Shown: positions 23,001 to 36,837, numbered from the stretch's first letter. The stretch is 64,000 nt of DNA from Cristatella mucedo (GCA_009760855.2 WPIO01000332.1:1-64000); one strand, 5' to 3'. Notes: a model not told the origin generated them from the letters alone. Translations and numbers: made by a program.

Positions 23001-23866
23001 GGACACCTTCTATGCGGTGCGTCGGATGTATTATTGAATGATTGGCTAATGGTATCATGCTTAAAGTCAACCAGGATGACACGCTTAGAGGTAAAATGCA
23101 CAGGGTCGGCATGCAAATGTGGTTTGAGGTGGCATGCACAGTGTCAGCACTAAAACGCGGCGAAAGAAGGAGTCGCATGAAAATTTGAAATGCTGTTGCA
23201 GCTGGACGTAGTGGTACTTTTAAATTTCGTCATGTCACGGGATATGGTGAGGCAGAAGTGGAACCCAGATTGGGAGAATGCAAATGATAGAGGCCGCTCC
23301 CAATGATTTGAGGTTCTTATGGCCAATTTTGAGTGCTGTTTCCCGATTTCCGAACACAATTGGTTTTCCCATTCCAAGTACGATGGTTTATATCATCTTG
23401 CCATTTAGGAAAGCTCGCTGCCATCCGTGCACTGGTGTCATTCACACATACAGCAAGCGAGTTAAGACAATTAGACGTGCTGAGTGGCTGGGACGGATCA
23501 AAGCAAAAGCACAGCTGAGTGTCACCTGCATAAAAGTGAACGCCTAGAATGTGAGTGCCAGCCGCATCGGCAAGAAGGAGAGTATTGACTTTGAAAAAAC
23601 CAGACCAGCGACAAAGCCCCGAAATACCTTATACTTCAGTAGTTCCTCAGAGGATCTTTGTCGGCTTACATCTATGCTGTGGAGTGCTGAACTGAGATAT
23701 TAGCTTAACCACTGCAATGCAGTACCAGTGATGCTCTGGCGGTATGAGAGGCGTTCAGGAATGACTCGGTGATCAATAGTATCAAAATCTGTAATTGCAT
23801 CAACGTGTAGCTGAAATTCGTCAAACGCGGCACCATAGATCAGACTCCACGCCTCAGCTTAAAAAG
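23001..23866 (-). mobile_element. LINE-C RT relic, U2
   Basis: Homologue of 10174-11040, with the ITDFDTIDH motif A and the altered YAGD box. Confidence 0.75.
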
Positions 23867-24054
23867 TCTGTGGGCATCGTCAAGATAAATCTATCGGATG
23901 GGTTGGGATGAAAATGTGGGGTGTATCGAACGTATCGAGAAGGTATCTATTGTCAATGTATCGAGCAGATATGTATTTGCTGTGCAGAGAAAGGGCAATC
24001 AAGAAGAAGCTTAGAATTTCTGATCGACTATAAATTACAGATTACTGACTAAAT

Positions 24055-26880
24055 GTTATTACCTATTACTATTGCTATTACTTATTATTACTTACAGAAT
24101 ACAGATTCTATCAATTTCTACCTTGCTGTTTTTTTACTAGAACGTTTTGATCGTATCTTTGAATGTAACTCCAAAAAGTTATAAGGACCACATGTGTGGA
24201 TGTTAAGCAGGAGAGTTTTGTATTGCCCATGCAGAGCCTGAGCGGCTTTCGGTAGGCGTTCGGTAGCCGACAAACGTCATCTCACGCAACAAAGGGAAAG
24301 TGTGAAGCATAGCAGAGTCGGGAGAGCAGTCGAGGTAGTGAGTAGCTTGGAAGTAGCTGCTGAAAACCGCTAAACAAGATGAGTTATAGTCGGCAGTAGC
24401 AGAGAAGTTGTCATCGAGTGATAATTGGGGCAGCGAGTTCTATAGTCTAGGACCTGCAGAGTTAAAGCTGCTGTAGCCATTGGTTTAAGCTGAGGAATGG
24501 AACTGCTTTTTTTTGTCGACATAGGACCTGATGGCGGCAGGAGACTGCTACGAATGCACCTGTTCTGCTAGTTATGAAGGAGGCAAACCTTGGCGGGCCG
24601 TGTGGGTCAGCATAGGAACATTGCTGTAAATCCATCGGTTAACCAGAATCCAGCCTAGCTCTTTTAGCAAAGGAGACACATGCTCAAACCTCTAGGACTT
24701 AAAGACTAGCCTTGCAGCCATATTCATAGTAAGCTGCACTAGCCTAAGAGCTTTTTTGATAGCCCCGTCAAAAGGCAACTGCAATAATCAAGCCGAGACA
24801 GAACTAAGGAACCACTTAAAGTTTTTACAAGCCATTGCATAAGACAGCTCCTAACTATGGATAGGGGTTCGACGTGATGGGTAGCTGTATAGGCAGTATT
24901 CAGGGTGAAGCTTTTAACATTTAGGCAGCTGTCGAAACCGACACTTAATTTCCGAGTAAGCCGCGATGGTCGCACAGCAGCATTACCTATTAGAAGAGCA
25001 AAGCCTTTTAATCCAGCCACACGCTTAGGGGTCCTATAAACAGCAGTTCAGTTTTATCTTCATTTGACGTCTGGAAGTTTTCGGACAGTCTGGATCGAAT
25101 ATCGGCACGGCGGGCATGCAGTTTCTCTGTTTCTGCAGAGGAGGCTGACGCTTGGAATGACAAATGCAACTAAGTATCGTCAGCATGAAAGCGATATCCT
25201 ATTCCATGTACCTTAATCACTTTTCCCGGAGGTTGCCTAGACATGAAGAACAGCCATGGATCAAGTGCAGACCGTTGAGGAAATGTACAGATGACCCGTC
25301 TCGTGTGTGAGACCCGACAAGCACACGACACGGATTGAACACGATAACTCAAGTATGATTTATACAACGCCAAGGCTTCGTCTGGCAGACCAATCTGTGT
25401 TCTCAATCGTTTAAACAGAACATCGTGATCAATGGTGTCGAAGGGAGCAGACGGATCTAGCAGGGCTAGGGCAGTGACATTCCCGGTGTTGTTGCCTCGT
25501 AGAATGTCATTGTTAACACGGAGGAGAGCAGTTTCACTGGAGTGCTGCCTTTTTAACCATGATTTATTTTTTTCTGACCTTACAATCTTTTCAATATGTT
25601 CAACGAACTGCTTGACAACATTTTTTCAAGAATCTTTCAAAAGCAAGAAAGAAGGGAAAATGGGCGATACTTTAAAAGGACCCCTGTGTGTAATGGTGGC
25701 TTTTTAAGTATGGGTCTAACGATTGCCGATTTCAGGGACTTGCTGACGACCGTTTCCTCATAGAAGCATTAAAAATCTTTGGTTTCCTGCCGGGACTATG
25801 TTGGTCTGCAAGTGGGGACCACAGAGATGACGGTATCGGTTTTTCAGGAGAAGAGCTCTTGTTGCTAGACCTTATTAAGGTAGCCACATGGCATGCAGAT
25901 ACCTCAGAGAACCTTTTAAGGAAGGTCACAGGCAGTGGAACTGCGATCAATTTTGTCGAAGGGGCTTAAAAGAGGCACGCATTTGCACAATTCTTTTAGC
26001 AAAGAAGGCTGAAAAGTTGTCGGGTGAGCCCTCAATATCTGGGAAGTCAGACCTCTCAGCATTGGCCAGTAAATGGTTTACCGTCTTATAAATCGGTTTT
26101 GGGTCTGTTTGGCAGGAATAAAGCTTTCGGATGAAAACGAAAGCCCTGGATCTTTTAAGCTTTCGTGTGCAAACTTGAAGGAAGTCTTTGAGATTCACTA
26201 GATCTGCATCGGACACCGATTTCTTGAACTGATGTTCAAGCCAGCGCTTAACGATGTGCATCTTTAGGTGTTTTTTGTAAATTGAAAGCAAGCACCATGA
26301 CTTTGAAAACAGATAGAATGAACGGGAGCATGCTTGTCATGAGCACTCGTGAGTGTCACGTTCATTGCACCAGTGAGGGTATCGACGCTAGCGGTCGATT
26401 GTGAATGCAAATCAAGAATACCTGCATCATATACAGATTTCAAAAGCTGATCTATGTCAATGCATTGTAAGTTGCGTCGTTTGACCAGTTTTTCACTACC
26501 CTGTACGAACTAGGGAGCAGGAACAGCAAACGAGACCGATCAATGATCTGAGTGGGTCATTAGGCACACCACAAGATCTGTGGTAGGGAAATCCTTAGTG
26601 ATCACGAGATCTAGCATATGGCCACTGACCTCCGTGTACCATGACCGTAATTGCAGCTCACGAGTGGGTGGCGTCGGCTTGGTCACCATTTGTCACGTAA
26701 GACATAGGGACGTGAGCTTCAAGGACAGTGTTTCTTTGGCAAAAGGACTGCGATTCTGGAGCCTTCACAAAAAGACTGTAACCATAGCAATCCGATTAAA
26801 GCCCCCTACAAATTGACCAGCACCTCGACTTTTTTCTGAAGGAAGACTCATTCAAATGCTTGATTAACATATGCTGTTTG
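24055..26880 (-). mobile_element. LINE-A spanning the U2/U3 border
   Basis: Minus strand. Tail repeats at about 24055-24095; C-terminal GSLVLSRLDYCSCLLTGLSK (about 24745-24830), which is better kept than in U1; RT motifs at about 25170-25450; linker 26291-25740; endonuclease end with SGHMLDLVITKD near 26605-26640, closer to the family consensus than the U1 copy. Confidence 0.82.
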
Positions 26881-27435
26881 ATGAGCTAAGTTACCAATCG
26901 CACGAATCGAGAATCGTTCGTCACTCAGCACACTTATTTGATAGGCCACCCTAGTAGAGCAGCATCCTCAATTTTAGCCTTCTCAGGGCTTCTTAATAGT
27001 ATTTAGTATGAAAGCCACGTTGTCGGCCGGACGGCATTAAAGGGAGAGCACCATATTTCTTAGCTTTAATTGCACGGAACCTGCCATTCAATAGATCAGA
27101 GAAAATCCAGTTACTAGTTCTATGGCATCTTAGCAACACTACTTGCAGGTCTCAATGCGTTCTCATGGTGTAAAAACCGTATGCACCTAGATAGCTTTTT
27201 ATCAAGTTTCACTGCCAAAAATGAAAAGATACGAACCGTAGAACATGCACCTGTGGTGCAGGGGATCGCATCAATAGAGAGTTACGTGCGCCTAGAGTTT
27301 GCTGCACGACTGCACTGAAATTGCACAAGTGAGTGCCCCAGTAGCTCATCCATAAAAAATGCAGTCTAGACTAAAAGTGTCCTAGCAATACCGAACATGA
27401 ACATTAGGTTTTTTCAAATATTATACTGAGAGAAT

Positions 27436-28255
27436 GGAGTAATATTAGGCATGATAACACACTTGATAAAGTTCCCTCACAGAACTCATTCTCATTCTAA
27501 GTGCTTTACATTTACATTTAGTTTTAAACAGAAATCTGTATTGGATGGTAAGTGGTAGCCAGCACGATAAACAACGAGAATTAACATTGTTATAATGACA
27601 TGCACAGGGTCAGCATTCAAATCGGGTTATTGGCAGTATGCATAGTGTCAGCACACATAAGCATGTGTACTACAGGGTCCTAGTAAATGCTGTAAAAAAT
27701 AGATGCGTTTTTATTTTCGTTTTAAATGTGGTCAAGTCGGGGAATGTCTTGGCTCATGTCGAAAGTGAGTTCCAGGCTTACTGAGGATATGAACAAATGC
27801 AGGCTCACAAAAAGATTGGAAGTTTGTATGAGGTATATGTATACGATAAGACTCCGAAGAGCGAGTGGTACGATGCTTAGTATCTTGGGAGAGTAGATCT
27901 GACGATTAGGTTAGAGCAAAAGAAAGTATGGATCTAAACGTGAGTGGCGAAACCTTGAAGTCAATGCGTTTCCTGACTTTTAGCCGGTGCAAATCGGCGA
28001 AAAGTGGTGTCATATGGCAACGCCGACATTCACGACAGACATCGTTACGTGCAGAGGGTTGCACAAGCTGTTTGGGCCTGATTTAACTGGCCGGTAGACC
28101 AGCAAGTAGTGCGTTACAGGAGTCAGAGAGCATGTCAGAAATGCATGGGCAAATTTAGCTGTAGTATCCCTGTCTGAACACGGCCGAGTACCAGACTTAC
28201 TTCACCTGTCAAACTAGGTAGTAGCTTGCAGTCCCAAAGCAGGATTTAATTGACT
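27436..28255 (-). mobile_element. LINE-B, U3
   Basis: Homologue of 1801-2620 in the diverged first-half subtype of U3. Confidence 0.78.
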
Positions 28256-28312
28256 ACTGGCCTTGAGCAAGGTGGTAGCTATTTAGGCGGCAGTGACGGG
28301 AAGTGCTACTTC

Positions 28313-29150
28313 AGGTTACATTAACCAATATTGTTAGACTGTGCGCCTCCCTAAAACACAGGCACTTTACTGTCAAGATCGTAGATGTTATTCCCTGCCA
28401 GAATAACACTGGTGACATTCAGGCTTGTTCAGATACGGATACCCCATTTAAATTGGTCCCTGCATTAGTGACATACCGTCTTGACTAGTATAACCCACTG
28501 CTTGCTGGGCAATCGGTATGTGCACTAAGGCTCCTAAAACTGGTGCAAAACTCGGCCGCTACAGTTGTCTGTGGCAAACGTCGCAGCTGCCACATCACAC
28601 CCGTTCCCGCCGAATCTTACTAGCTCCCAGCAAAGCATGACATCGACTTCAAGATTCTGTCACTCCCTTTCAGGTCTCTTCATAATTTGGCTATAGCTAA
28701 TTTTTCAGAACTAATGCAGCACCGGACAAAGCATCGTACGACCCACTTTTCGAAATCTGTTTAACCGTACCTCGTATAAATTTTTGGAGACCATGCCTTT
28801 AGTTCCTATGTTCACATGTCCTGGAACTCAATCCTGACTGGGGTCAGGACATGTCCTGACTTGTATATGCCTAAAAGAAAACTGAATACACATCTATTTA
28901 GAACAGCATTTTGAAGGTTCGCATGATCTGTTTTTCATGTGTTTATACGCTCAGACGTTATACATGCTGCCAATAATCATATTTGCATGATCAGTGACTG
29001 TATATCACCGCTTACTTTGGTATTCTTTTTTGTTATTGAGAAAGTTACCACTAACGAATCAATTCTGCTTCGTTAGCAGTAACTGTAACGTGCCTAGAAA
29101 GATTCAGTTTATTGAGGCGCTATAAAGAGAGTTTTGTTATTACCATTATT
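28313..29150 (+). mobile_element. LINE-F, U3
   Basis: Plus-strand partner; the tail reads TTATTACCATTATT at its right end. Confidence 0.78.
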
Positions 29151-29691
29151 CGTGGCCAAGAGTGAATCACTTTTAGTTGTCATCTACAAACAGTGATGCC
29201 CAATACCTCTACTCTGCATGGGCATTATATAACCTTTCCAGCTTGAGTGTAACGGCTTACATGTCCTGTAGGAGGGAATACGACGGTACATTTGTAAAGT
29301 CTTCAAAGAAGAGCCGCTTGATATTGATAGAAACGCAGACTAAGAGTGGGGAGCGCCCACATGCTGTGTGCCGGATTGAGCTGCTAGTGTAGCTAACGGG
29401 CAGCCGGTAATCGCTCATCGGGTTTCTTCGATTGCCTACTCTACACGACTCACCTGGTTGTTCAATAAACATACGCATTGACATTCCCAGGGCACCTGAA
29501 GGAGATTCAGGGAGGGCTCTTACAACACAACTGCGATTCCCACAGTACTCCTACAGACTAGGTGTTGCAACCTTATGAGATATGCTGGCTTGTACTTTAA
29601 CAAAATCCAAAGTACATTCCCTAAGGCTATCGAAGCTGATTGGGAATGAGGTCATAAGGTCGTAAAAATCAGGCGTAGGTGAGAAATTGAA

Positions 29692-29697
29692 TATAAG
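29692..29697 (+). promoter_or_regulatory. TATA box, U3
   Basis: TATAAG 86 bases before the U3 ATG, unchanged although the flanks carry substitutions. Confidence 0.55.
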
Positions 29698-29777
29698 CAA
29701 ACGATGCGAACCGGCTTACCACAGGCACCTTGTAGGGTACAGGAATTCTGCAGCTCTGCCAGAAAGCTGAAAACGAA

Positions 29778-30169
29778 ATGCTGAAGGTGACACAATCTGT
29801 GCTCGTCGTCGTGCTACTCTTTGCATTGCTGACGGCAGCACAGAGTGATCAATCGGAAGCCGAGGCACCAGCCGCCAAGCGATTCAGTCATGTAAACCCT
29901 CCTCTCGATCCTGAGGGACGATGCCTAACTCTAGCTGAGTGGTGAGTAGGCACCCTGTATGTTGTTATATATATTGAGTAATCTGAAATGCTTGGTGGTG
30001 ATACTAAGTGTGCTGCCGCTTTGGCGGCTGTGCCCGTTGTGGCTAGTCAAATTTCGAAAGCGATTCGCAAAAAGAACCGTTTTAATTAGGCAATACTGCA
30101 AAGGTGTCAGATATAAATAAACAAATAAATATATATATATATATATATGTGTGTATACATATATATATG

Positions 30170-30209
<40 letters not shown>

Positions 30210-31789
30210 TCGGGACCGATTTTAGGCTCAGCAATTAGATGAAAATAAAAATGTGGAATGGCTGAGTTGAAGTTAGACCGAACCATTTACTGGCTAACCC
30301 TGAGAGATCTGACGACCCAGATTATAATGGCTCGGCCAAAATATGTTTTGCTTTCTTCACTCAAAGTATTTAGTACATTTGTGCCTCCATAAACACCCCT
30401 CGCAGTAAAGCAATTGTGGAATCATAACCTGCAACCTTCCTGCAAAGAATTTCCGAGATTTCTGTATGCTATGTTGCTACCTTAATAAGGTCTAGCAAAA
30501 AGAGCTCGTGTCCTCCACCACAAATACCATTATCCCTGTGGTCTTCACTAGCAGAAAACCTAAGCCTGACATAACCGAGATGTTTTGTGCTTCTTTGGAA
30601 TATAGGTCACACCCAGGTCCTTCAAATCGGCAATCATTAGACCCATGTTTAATAAGCCGAGATTATATGCAGAGATCCTTGCAAATTGTCGTTGAGTTTT
30701 CCTTCTTTCTTTCTTGGTTAAGATTCTTGAATCAATTGTTGTTGAGCTGCTGGTTAAACCTATTGAAAAGAATTAAACGTCAAATACGTTTCAATCAGGG
30801 TTCAAGAGGCAGCACACCACTGAAACTGCTGTCTTCCGTTTTAACAATGACGTTTTACGTGCCAACGACGACACTAATGTCACTGCCCTAGCTCGTCTAG
30901 ATCTGTCCGCTGCCTTCGACACCAGTGATCATAATGTTGTAATGGAGAGATCAAGAAAAACGACCGGTCCGACAGATGCGGAACTGGAGTGGTTTAAATT
31001 GTACTTGTCTCATCGTGTTCAATGCGTGTCGTGTAGGGTTCTAGTCTTACTCACGAGACGGGTCACATGTGGAGTCTCTTAAGGTCCGTCCTTGCTGCTC
31101 TCCTGCTGCCGACTATGGCCCATCCCTTTCAGTGGTCGTCAGCTGCTATTTCTATGCTACTCACTACCTCGACTGCTCTCCTAGCCTCAACTATGCATCC
31201 CACTTTCTTTGTTCTGCGTGAGACGAAGTATGTTTGCTAGGTAATTCTTACGGAAAGCGGCTTAGGCTGTTAGTGTGCTATATGTAACGTTCCTGCATAA
31301 AACTCGCATACTCATATGGCTTCGTGGAGTTACAGACGTGAATAATTTACATTTTTTAATGCGGCCCTGACATGTTTCGATAGTGCAGCAAGCAATCTGG
31401 AGGTATAAGAAGAAGACGAGCTGAAGTTAGGGAGAGAAAATATAACGGGGAGAGTGAGAGAGACAGAGAATGTGATGTTAGAAATTGCCAAACATTAAAG
31501 ATTCGGCGGTCGGCTGTGGTCTTAGGTATCGAAAACGTAATGCAACGTCGTGCTTAAAAAACGAAAGGGAAACGCTCTTAGCATCGAAGCTCGTTTCTGC
31601 AAATCACTTAGGAAGCTTGGCCACACTATAAGTGGGCAATTTGCTTTCAATGTCTCGTCGAATGTGTGCAAATAATATGCTTACCTTACAAGGGTGCCAT
31701 TTCCTCAACTTCGTAGGTTTGACGGGTGCAACTGGTGCTTTTGCAACAGAGGGACTGTTCCAGCATGCACACTCAAACAATGCGAGTAG
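29778..31789 (+). CDS. Pacifastin inhibitor gene A, U3 (W61/N65 variant)
   Basis: Exons 29778-29941 and 31717-31789 (exon 2 continues to 31832). Exon 1 matches U1. Exon 2 encodes CNWCFCNRG in place of CNRCFCDRG, i.e. R61W and D65N between cysteines 2 and 5, while the P1 loop ACTLKQC is unchanged. The stop is again UAG. The rest of exon 2 is six bases shorter than in U1, by two in-frame three-base deletions. The product should be a functional inhibitor with a changed surface next to the reactive loop; an effect on specificity is inference. Confidence 0.85.
30128..30207. repeat. (TA)n microsatellite, U3
   Basis: TA run with the same GTGTGTATACA interruption seen in U2. Confidence 0.95.
30258..31339 (+). 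mobile_element. LINE-D relic, U3
   Basis: Homologue of 4629-5711; motif A reads FDTSDHNV and motif B ends at the same TAA. Confidence 0.75.
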
Positions 31790-32198
31790 CAACGTCAAGC
31801 AGCCCAGATGAAAAAGGGCCATCAAAAGCCTGGTAAGTTTACCAGTTTCTTGCTAGTACGAGTCATGCTGCAACCGAAAGAGTTGATTTGGCAGGGATCA
31901 GCAAAAGTGTCTTGAACATATAGCAGACGCTCGAGACCTGGACGGACTCTACGGAACTGTAAGGTGCAGTGACTGTGCAAGTCATGCGATTAATACATTT
32001 TGTTCCTCTCTTGTGGTGGCCACCTCAGCATGCCAATTTACTTGCTGAAAACTCGTTCTAAAACAGAACCGGAGTGCAACGGTTCGATTACTTACGTTTG
32101 GCCTCTGCAACAACTGGCCACTCCGGATAGTAACCCTGTGCGAAAGCCCTATCATGGTCATAAATATGTTTATGCATCACTTTAAAAGTGTCCATTCG

Positions 32199-32227
32199 GA
32201 GAGAGAGAGAGAGAGAAGGAGAGAGAA
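32199..32227. repeat. (GA)n microsatellite, U3
   Basis: Short GA run, preceded by CATTCGG where U1, U2 and U4 have CATTCCT. Confidence 0.9.
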
Positions 32228-32775
32228 ATATTGTGGTCGCCGGTAAACCCGATCTTAAAAATTCGCCCCGACCTTCGTTATAAAAACACTGGTAGTCGCT
32301 AAGAACGCCAGTTTTGTATTAATGATGGGACACATAAAGTAATACCCTTAACGAGGTAAAACAGTAGCTGTATCATTTTTTTGATTGAACCCGAGATATG
32401 TCTTTGCTAATGGCAACTTGTACAATAGTACATGTACCTTTGCTTTCAATTCGTTTGATAGATCTCCTCAAGGTACTTGCAAGCAAGAATTTAGTAAGCT
32501 CATCCCTGAAGAACATTCTTTTAATATAAATACACATAAAGATAGGGCTAAAATCACTAGCAAACACTTGCTAGGTTGTTCTTAACGAGGTAAAGCCGAT
32601 GCAATAGAGAACGCCTCACTTGCCGTGTGCATTTGAGCAGCATAAGGCATGAGAAACTGAAGTGACCTAATGGGATAAGTCGGCAACCTGTGTGAAATTG
32701 CATTTTTATTTAAGGTATTAAAGTCGAATAAAGGGTTTAATGTGTACTAATGTTGGCTCTCATTGCTCTCTGCAG

Positions 32776-32834
32776 ACCTCGACCGTAGCGATCAGCAAAT
32801 GCTAGTGGACTTTACTGGAGAGCCGTTGAATTGA
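32776..32834 (+). other. Putative exon 3, U3
   Basis: Same frame as U1 with one change near the end (GEPLN in place of GEPWN); ends in TGA. Confidence 0.45.
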
Positions 32835-33301
32835 TCAACAACTTCATCCGAAAACCTACATGAGTGTTTCCAAAAGTAAACGTGGAGAGCTGCTATTAAA
32901 TGGAATGAGCAAAGAAAATATATTTCTACGGTGGAGATGGATGTTGAAGTGTGCTATCGTTATCTGGAAATATACTGTCTTGCATATCTTTCTCGACCTC
33001 TCTTTGAAATCATCACCCGATTTGTCATCACTGGTAGAATGCCTAAAAACGATGGTTACCGGCATTCTAGATGCATTGCTTTTATGACTAAGTGCAAAGT
33101 TATACTATCTCGCCAATATTGTTCGTGGCTTACTACAAGCCTTGAACCAGCATAGACTTAAAATTACAAGCTTAAAAAAGCGTTCCGAAGATCAAGACTG
33201 GCTGACCGTCAACGTAAATTTCGGGATCTAACCAAATTTCTAACAATTCCTTTTTGCTAAGTCCAAACTTGCTTACATAATAACATGATACTATCATCAA
33301 C

Positions 33302-33650
33302 GTTCACTTGATAAAGTGCCCTCTCAGAACTGAATCTTTTTCTAGGCGCTTTATATTCGCGGCACAAGAAACATGATCGAACGGTGAGTGGTGTCCTGCT
33401 TGACTAACAACACGAATAACATGGTTTGGGCTGACCTGCACAGGGTCAGCATACAACAAGTGTGGTTAGTGGCAGCATGCCCAGTGCCATCATGCGTAAG
33501 CACATACAGGACGAATAACAGGGACCCACTAAATACAGTGATAAGTAGGGGCGTTTGTGAGAACGTAGTTAGATTGCATGTGCACACTGCAAAAGTGCCG
33601 ACGATACCCATTAACCGTCGGTTCATGTGCACGTGAGGCAGCACTTTACA
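33302..33650 (-). mobile_element. LINE tail (LINE-B type), U3
   Basis: Homologue of 7701-8045. Here diagnostic bases agree with U2 (CGAACGGTGAG), just before the switch to the U1 type. Confidence 0.65.
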
Positions 33651-34385
33651 CAACACCTGGCGTTTTTTTTTCGCAGTGTCTTGATCTCAACGATAGAACA
33701 TTTCAGTGAGTTCACTCGAAAGAAAGTACATTCCAACCTATTCCTAACTGCTGGCTCTCGGCCTGGATAAATCGTTCTTTTTATACTTACTACAGTATTA
33801 CCAGTATTGTACATTTTGTCACCGATTCATTGAGATAGCTCCTTTCCAGAGAATCTCAATGTCACAGAAAGAGATTCAATCTTAAAGATAGCAGAATACA
33901 TGACTTAGTTTCCGTATCGTTGTTGATATTGTAGTCGGGTATGTGTACACTTTCGATTTGAGTTTTTCGAAAAACGTTGACTGATTTCCACAGTCTGACG
34001 TGTCTGGTTGCTAACTACAAGAAAAATAGTTTAGACGTTGTGTTAGGATTCCTACATCTTTGGACTCGCCATTGTAACCAAGCAAATGGCTCACTCTGGG
34101 CGCCCTTGACAAGACAAGCTGCCAAGAACTACTGATTTTTGAACGGCTCGGTGGAAGCTTGCTTCTAGGACAAAATATTTCATCGACACATTCATATGTC
34201 ACAGCGAGGGACTTCACAAACAGTCAACTTACCACGACTTAAAATGAGATCGGGTGAATATTTTGCAGAAACCATACACCCGGAGGAAATCGGGACAGCA
34301 AGCCGTTAAGCCAATATGCTTAAGTGCCTCAAGTGCAGTGCCGAGCGGAGCGATAAGCTGAGCACATTCTTTAGGCGGTCCTGAG

Positions 34386-34578
34386 TTGCTACTTCCATGC
34401 TACTCACTACCTTTCCTGCTCTCCTGACTGTGCAATGCTTCCCATGTTCCCTTTGTTTCGTGAGTCGAAGTCTGTTGGCAAGGGAATGCGTTCTGAAAGC
34501 CACTAAATCTGTGAGCGCTCTATTCAAAATTCGATGGCGAAAAACCCACATGGTCTGTATGACTTTGCTGAGTTACAG
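34386..34578 (+). mobile_element. LINE-E fragment, U3
   Basis: Homologue of 8780-8972, U1-like. Confidence 0.6.
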
Positions 34579-34743
34579 CAGGAGATACGGCACAGGACGG
34601 GAATCGCCTGAGTAGGCAGTTTTAACCACGAATCAAGTCGTGGATTGAATATAAGCTGACGATGCGAACCAGCTTACCTCAGGCACTCTGTAGCATCAAG
34701 GAATTCCGCAGCTCTGCCCGACTGCTACATTCAACTCTCTGTA

Positions 34744-34899
34744 GATAACCCGATCTCTGCTCATAGTCGTGCTAGTCTGTGTATATCTGACGGCAGCAAA
34801 ACGTGAGCAATCAGACGCCCAGGCAGCAGTCGCCCAGAGAGTCAGTTGTGCGCAACCTATTTTCGATGCTGAGAGACGATGCCTAACGTCAGGTATGTG
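34744..34899 (+). pseudogene. Dead exon 1-B, U3
   Basis: Matches the U1 remnant (end reads ERRCLTSG); no ATG and the old donor is lost. Confidence 0.8.
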
Positions 34900-35780
34900 G
34901 CGAGTAGCTGAATCTATGTTGTTAACCATGGGCTGTGCACGGGGGCGGGGCAATCATTACAACCAATAACTGTTAACCTGATGCTGCTATGGCAGCTGAG
35001 CCCAATGAGGCCAGTCTAAATTCAGCCGGTAGAGTCAGATTGAGCCGTCGCAATTGAGAAAGACGGAAATGATTGTCATCACGATAGACGCATTCGTACA
35101 CCCAGAGTAGCAAACCTAATTAGACAAGAAATGACAAGAGAGAACGGAGAGTAGGCTCGGAGGGTACAGAGAAAGATAAAGTTGGAGTGCTTCAGAGTGA
35201 GTCGGACCTAGTGTGACCGTGACACTTTGTGTTGTACAATCGAGGAGTAAAGCTAAAAGTACGAGAAAGAGACCAGTCGGAGGCAAGAGAGTGAAAGTTA
35301 AACCCAGACAGTTACAGAGACAGAGAAAGAGTTTTTATAAACTGCCTAATACTCAATAGTCCGTGGTTAATTGAGTGACCCTAAATGTTAGAAGCATAAG
35401 GTAAGACCCATGCTCATGTTACAGCACTTCGTCAAAGCTCTCAGCTTTTGGGAGTTTTGAGGGCTAACAACGTGGCAGGTTACCACTAATCGTAATAAGT
35501 TTTCATATTGCCTATATTACCTGTAACTCTACCAGTCATGCAGCATTTATTCATATTACCACTGTGCATTTGATCCGAATCATTTACAGCACACAGCTTC
35601 CGGAAAAAGCATTTAATGATACGCGAATGCTTTGAACATCTAAGCGAGTGTAAATCTATGTCGTTTTCTAGAAATATCTCCTTGTAGAAAAGAGTAATGT
35701 CTTAACCTATGGGTGTCTGAACGAGTAATATCAATAGTAAAACAGTTGTAGACTGCTCTCGGACAACTTTATATCTTTAT

Positions 35781-36647
35781 GGACACTTTCTATGCGGTGC
35801 GTCGGATGTATTATTGAATGATTGGCTAATGGTATCATGCTTAAAGTCAACCAGGATGACACGCTTAGAGGTAAAATGCACAGGGTCGGCATGCAAATGT
35901 GGTTTGAGGTGGCATGCACAGTGTCAGCACGAAAACGCGGCCAAAGAAGGAGTCGCATGAAAATTTGAGATGCTGTTGCAGCTGGACGTATTAGTACTTT
36001 TAAATTTCGCCAAGTCACGGGATATGGTGAGGCAGAAGTGGAACCCAGATTGGGAGAATGCAAATGATAGAGGCCACTCCCAATGATTTGAGGTTCTTAC
36101 GGCCACTTTTGAGTGTGCGGTTTCCCGATTTCCGAACACAATTGGTTTTCCCATTACAAGTACGATGGTCTATATCATATTGCCATTTAGGAAAGCTCGC
36201 TGCCATCCGTGCACTGGTGTCATTCACACATACTGCAAGCGAGTTAAGAGAATTAGACGTGCTGAGTGGCTTGGACGGATCAAAGCAAAAGCACAGCTGA
36301 GTGTCACCTGCATAAAAGTGAACGCCTAGAATGTGAGTGCCAGCCGCATCGGCAAGAAGGAGACTATCGACTTTGAAAAAACCAGACCAGCGACAAAGCC
36401 CCGAAATACCTTATACTTCAGTAGTTCATAGGAGGATCTTTGTCGGCTTACATCTATGCTGTGGATTGCTGAACTGAGATATCAGCTTAACCACTGCAAT
36501 GCAGTACCAGTGATGCTCTGGCGGTATGAGAGGCGTTCAGGAAGGACTTGGTGATCAATAGTATCAAAATCTGTAATTGCGTCAACGTGTAGCTGAAATT
36601 CGTCAAACGCGGCACCATGGATCAGACTCCACAACTCAGCTTAAAAC
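35781..36647 (-). mobile_element. LINE-C RT relic, U3
   Basis: Matches the U1 copy, with small indels such as the extra GT near 36117. Confidence 0.75.
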
Positions 36648-36837
36648 GTTCGTGGGCATCGTCAAGATAAATCTATCGTTTGTGATGGGATGAAAGTGTG
36701 GGATGTATCGAACGTATCGAGAAGGTATCTATTGTCAATGTATCGAGAAGGTATCTATTAGCTGTGCAGAGAAAGGGCTATCGAGAAGAAGCTTAGAATT
36801 TCTGATCGACTATAAATTACAGATTACTGAGTAAATG

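Larger units (their letters stand above)
12822..25643 (+). repeat. Tandem repeat unit U2
   Basis: Offset from U1 is 12,821-12,831 bases along its length. The first half matches U1 almost base for base, with mostly homopolymer differences. The second half, from about 20.58 kb, is a distinct subtype with scattered substitutions relative to U1, U3 and U4. Stretches without a gene (14061-14620, 16339-16879, 20064-20530, 20876-21606, 22121-23000) are homologous to those described for U1 and show nothing extra. Confidence 0.97.
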
